NCBI GenBank assembly: GCA_964583155.1
Contig: CAZOUY010000013.1
Coordinates: 1-33,114, forward strand
Reading direction: 5' to 3'
DNA length: 33,114 nucleotides
DNA from: CAG-826 sp964583155
Lineage (GTDB): Bacteria > Bacillota_I > Bacilli_A > RFN20 > CAG-826
Made by a program: the position numbers and the translations under genes. This document shows, piece after piece, positions 30,028 through 33,114 of the stretch (positions within the stretch are counted from its first letter, which is position 1; the number at the start of each line of letters is the position of its first letter). The notes under the pieces are model-generated. The model made no database searches. It was not told where the DNA came from and saw nothing but the letters and a program-made list of their open reading frames with translations.

Positions 30028-32695
30028 ATTATGTTTTTTAACTTGCCTTTTGGCAGTTGGGGTTCTAGCTTCTTGTGGAACTTATGATCAAAACGATTAT
30101 AGATCCTCTAATAGCGAATTAGAGGATAAAAAACAACTTGATGCACCAGCAAATCTAAGATATGATAATGGTTTTTTAAAGTGGAATGTTGTAGAATTTG
30201 CCACGAATTATTTTGTTAAAATTGATGGAGAAGAATACAGCAGTAATCTTAATTCATTCGATCTTTTAACAATAAATTTGAAAAGTGGCAATCACGAAGC
30301 AATGGTTAAAAGTATTGGTAGTAATGAATACTATTCTTCGCTTTATTCTAATATAGTTAATTTTACATATGAAAACCCAAATGAAAAGCCACTAGAACTA
30401 CCTGATTCTGTTAAGACAGAAGATCTCTTTAATAATAGTGATGCATATAGAGTAAAAGAGGCTAAAGATAGCAATGGTGATAGTATTTTGACGGAGGCCT
30501 TCACTGTATATAATCACGATTATTACATTTATCAAATCGGATTAATTGAAAGTGTTCCACTGCAAGAGAATGTTGAAACAAAAAAATATAATGGTCAAAC
30601 TAAGGATACTTTAGAATTTACGACAACCGTTTCAACTACAGAATCTATTGAGTCAACATTAGAATCCGTTGTTTCGAAAACTGCTAAAGTTGATAGTTCT
30701 ATTGAAGCAAGTATGTCATCTTCTTTCATATTAGAGTTTGAAATAAAAAGCTCTATATCGGTTTCATCCTCGTTTACAACTTCACATAGTGATTCGGTGA
30801 CCCGTGCGGTTTCTAAGACTGAAACATATAGTAAGAAAGTTTCCTATACCTTCGAACCAGATATTTCCGCTGTCGGTCATTATCGACATATTTTGGTAGG
30901 CAATATTGTTGTATATTTTCTAGAAGTTTATGATCATTCGACCAAAGAAAAGTTAGTGGGAACAAAATATTCGGTAATCTCATCAACAGAAGTATGCTTA
31001 GAATATTCTAAGGATGATCCTACTTTTAGTAGAAGCCGCTTTGATACAATAGAGTTTACTCGTTCAAATAGTAATCTACCCAAAATTGAGCATGACTATA
31101 CAGAGGCGTATGATCAAATCATTGATTTACAATTCGATGATAAGATTTTATCAGTTATTCCTAATTTAGGAATTATGAAAATCAATTTAAATTCATTCTA
31201 TACTCGTGACGAAGATAATGTAGTAAAAAACATTGATTATGAATTTTATTCAGATAATGTGTTAAGTATTTATCCATTATATAAAGGAATTCCAATTAAT
31301 CAAATTATTTTTGAGGGACTATATAATAAGGTAGATGAATATGGTATTTTATTAGATAATTTGGTTGGAGATTTATCAGTTAAATTTGAGGGTAATTGGG
31401 ATATAGAGCCGGACATAGTGTTTAAGAATCTCGGACTATTTTCTTCTCATGGCGAAAGCATATTTGATTTTACTAAGTTTGAGAACATATCTATTATGTT
31501 CAAAGGTGAAAATTATCTTGAAAGTCGATCCAATTCACATGAAGCTATAATTAAAGGGAAGAGTATTAATTTTTATGGTGGTGAGGCCTCTTCTTTAAAA
31601 ATTTTAGCGAATACGACAAGTAAAATGAATGGTACGAAGGGTATAATTGCGAATAATTTAACAATAAAAGGAAAAAACTCGTTGGTCACTATTAAAGGTG
31701 GCGATGCCGGAGATGCAACGACGAGTAGCACAGATGGATATATTGGCGGCAATGGCATAGAATGTTTGAATTTTTATGCAGAAGGTTTACTTAATTTTGC
31801 AATATATGGCGGAAATGGCGGAAAAGGCTCTCAAGGTTCTGCAAGAGCTGGTAATGGTGGTCAAGGCGGAAATAGTCTTGTTGCCGATGAACAATGCTAT
31901 ATTGAAGCAAATGAATTCGTTGTTGTGCCAGGAAAAGGTGGCGATGGTGCAAACGGATTAGATGGAATTAATGGTAAAAACGGAAGCAATGCTGAATCAG
32001 ATAGTACCAATAATGGAGGAAATGGAAGCAATGGTGCTGACGGGCAAAATGGTGGCAATGGAGGCTCAACAGGCATTGGCATTTTGAGTAATGAACTATT
32101 AATTAACTGCGAAAATAATAAAGCAATTATTTATCAAAACGGAGCTGGCGGTAAAGGTGGAGCTGGCGGACGAGGTGGAAATGGCGGAAGTGCTGGAAGT
32201 AAGCAGACTTGGACTGGAAGCCCTAATGGTAATGGCAAAGGTGGAAATGCAGGCGCTGGCGGTAAAGGTGGCGATGGCGGAAGTACGGGATTTACAGGAT
32301 TACCATATAAAGCATCTAATATTGATATTAAGATTCCGATGCAGATAGAGCTTATTTCATTAAATAAACTTTCAGGTCAAGCGGGAAACGGCGGAAAAGG
32401 CGGTAATGGAGGGGATACAGGCCAAACTAACAGATGGGGAGGCAATAAAGATGATGCCGGATACGCGGGAAAAGGCGGAAATTCAGGCAAAACTGGCGAT
32501 GTTTTAATTAATGAAATCTATAGATCTATGATAGATGGCTCATTATTTATTGCTGATAATAATGCTGCTATCGGTTATGCTGGATCACCAGGTATGTATG
32601 CTTTGGGAAAAGGTCCTAATAACGTCGGTTATAGTAATAAAACAAATACCAATGGTATTTCTGGTGGCAAGGGCTCACTTACTTATGTTTCCTAG
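30017..32695 (+). CDS. Large surface lipoprotein with Ser/Thr-rich beta region and Gly-rich region
   Basis: This 892-residue exported protein has lipobox LASC (Cys20). Parts seen: a fibronectin-III-like domain (APANLRYDNGFLKWNVVE to about residue 117); a region of alternating Ser/Thr and hydrophobic residues (about 198-285, e.g. VDSSIEASMSSSFILEFEI) that recalls the stem strands of aerolysin/ETX-type beta-pore formers; a beta-helix-like part (about 420-560); and a Gly-rich region (561 to about 835) full of GGxGG and NGGxGG motifs, broken by beta-like segments. Such Gly-rich tracts can form polyproline-II-type bundles. AAAGGGG precedes the ATG. It would be the main product of the promoter switch. 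Adhesin, carbohydrate binding and toxin roles are all open. Confidence 0.75.
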   Translation: MKYKLCFLTCLLAVGVLASCGTYDQNDYRSSNSELEDKKQLDAPANLRYDNGFLKWNVVEFATNYFVKIDGEEYSSNLNSFDLLTINLKSGNHEAMVKSIGSNEYYSSLYSNIVNFTYENPNEKPLELPDSVKTEDLFNNSDAYRVKEAKDSNGDSILTEAFTVYNHDYYIYQIGLIESVPLQENVETKKYNGQTKDTLEFTTTVSTTESIESTLESVVSKTAKVDSSIEASMSSSFILEFEIKSSISVSSSFTTSHSDSVTRAVSKTETYSKKVSYTFEPDISAVGHYRHILVGNIVVYFLEVYDHSTKEKLVGTKYSVISSTEVCLEYSKDDPTFSRSRFDTIEFTRSNSNLPKIEHDYTEAYDQIIDLQFDDKILSVIPNLGIMKINLNSFYTRDEDNVVKNIDYEFYSDNVLSIYPLYKGIPINQIIFEGLYNKVDEYGILLDNLVGDLSVKFEGNWDIEPDIVFKNLGLFSSHGESIFDFTKFENISIMFKGENYLESRSNSHEAIIKGKSINFYGGEASSLKILANTTSKMNGTKGIIANNLTIKGKNSLVTIKGGDAGDATTSSTDGYIGGNGIECLNFYAEGLLNFAIYGGNGGKGSQGSARAGNGGQGGNSLVADEQCYIEANEFVVVPGKGGDGANGLDGINGKNGSNAESDSTNNGGNGSNGADGQNGGNGGSTGIGILSNELLINCENNKAIIYQNGAGGKGGAGGRGGNGGSAGSKQTWTGSPNGNGKGGNAGAGGKGGDGGSTGFTGLPYKASNIDIKIPMQIELISLNKLSGQAGNGGKGGNGGDTGQTNRWGGNKDDAGYAGKGGNSGKTGDVLINEIYRSMIDGSLFIADNNAAIGYAGSPGMYALGKGPNNVGYSNKTNTNGISGGKGSLTYVS

Positions 32696-32725
32696 ATATT
32701 AAAAATAAGTTTCTAATAATTAATT

Positions 32726-32757
32726 AACACCATTCTTAATTGAGTGGTGTTTTTTTA
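32726..32757 (+). terminator. Terminator after the lipoprotein gene
   Basis: AACACCA (32726-32732) pairs with TGGTGTT (32745-32751), followed by a T-run to about 32756. Confidence 0.8.
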
Positions 32758-32912
32758 CATATTTATCTTTATTATTTTTTAATTGCAATATGAAACATTT
32801 TCAAATAAATAGTTGTTATACTTAATAATCATTTCTTAAAAAAAGAGACCATTCAAATCATGTGTTTCAGGATGTTCTCTGTTTATTGATATTGGATTTA
32901 AATACTTTTTTT
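32758..32912. other. Intergenic, probable IS right-end remnant
   Basis: There is no gene. An imperfect hairpin, AGAGA.CAT against ATG.TCTCT (about 32845-32880), resembles a transposase terminator and adjoins the right IS end. The rest is AT-rich with nothing recognisable. Confidence 0.4.
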
Positions 32913-32963
32913 CTTCTTTCTTTTGAGCATTTGGTCTCACATGTATTGTACATTAACAAACGC
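32913..32963 (-). mobile_element. Right IS inverted repeat
   Basis: This is the reverse complement of 27654-27706: 44 identical bases plus the outer GCGTTTGT, with a 2-bp indel. Together the ends bracket ~5.3 kb containing the transposase relic, recombinase, switch and lipoprotein gene. Confidence 0.8.
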
Positions 32964-32972
32964 GTCAGTCGT

Positions 32973-33020
32973 AAATTGACAAAGAAAATTCCGTTTTAGT
33001 GAACAAAAGGCAAATTGACA
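32973..33020. repeat. Short direct repeat outside the IS end
   Basis: AAATTGACA occurs at 32973-32981 and 33012-33020 (period 39), each followed shortly by GAAAA. Repeated short motifs like this are seen at the ends of some IS families such as IS21, but the window ends before any transposase. The remaining bases to 33114 show no gene. Confidence 0.4.
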
Positions 33021-33114
33021 TTGAAAAATGCATTTTTTCGGATAAACGATTGAAAGTAGAATGCCATTGTGTTATTTTTTTCTTGTAAATAAATATTGAA
33101 GAAAGCATACAAAA

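Noticed and set aside
31697..32510. DNA tandem repeat or CRISPR-like array in the Gly-rich region
   Set aside because: GG-rich words recur irregularly because of Gly codons; spacing and units vary and no spacer-repeat structure exists.

Overview
The window looks like a chromosomal segment of an AT-rich, low-GC Gram-positive bacterium, most likely an uncultured Bacilli/Tenericutes-type gut lineage. This is judged from the Firmicutes gene order, AGGAGG ribosome-binding sites, sigma-A-like promoters, lipobox surface proteins and a Bacillus-type L10 leader. The code appears standard, because several intact genes end in TGA. RpoB carries Asn at the rifampicin-site position that is His in E. coli (H526), a change known as natural in some Mollicutes. 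No rRNA, tRNA or CRISPR was seen.

Layout. (1) 1-1100: a tandem repeat at the edge, then rpmG-secE-nusG and a terminator. (2) 1101-6600: genes lying between nusG and rplK, which are usually adjacent. These are a metal-sensing ArsR/CadC-type repressor with two operators, a P1B-2 Zn/Cd/Pb ATPase and a SAM-methyltransferase-like protein on the plus strand, then ktrB-ktrA K+ uptake on the minus strand. (3) 6727-17226: the rplKAJL-rsmC-rpoBC cluster with leaders and terminators. (4) 17300-22230: three tandem M6-like secreted metalloprotease lipoproteins, the middle one cut by an in-frame TGA exactly where its paralogue has Trp. (5) 22280-26750: an iron-type ABC importer (lipoprotein binding protein, fused permease, ATPase) with a terminator-like hairpin between the first two genes. 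(6) 26760-27500: an RDD membrane protein on the minus strand. (7) 27654-32963: an accessory module bounded by ~50-bp inverted IS ends.

The accessory module is the most interesting part. It carries a transposase relic, a 318-residue tyrosine recombinase, and two almost identical inverted copies of a 23-bp site. Each site has the arm-spacer-arm form of a tyrosine-recombinase core. Between the sites lies ~105 bp with a near-consensus promoter (TTGATA, 17 bp, extended-10 TATACT) pointing away from the downstream genes. Inversion would point it at a small soluble protein gene, a doubtful ORF and an 892-residue lipoprotein with a Ser/Thr-rich beta region and a long Gly-rich region. I read this as a candidate self-contained phase-variable surface-protein switch, drawn here in the OFF orientation. 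This is inferred from sequence alone; paired-end or long-read evidence of both orientations would decide it.
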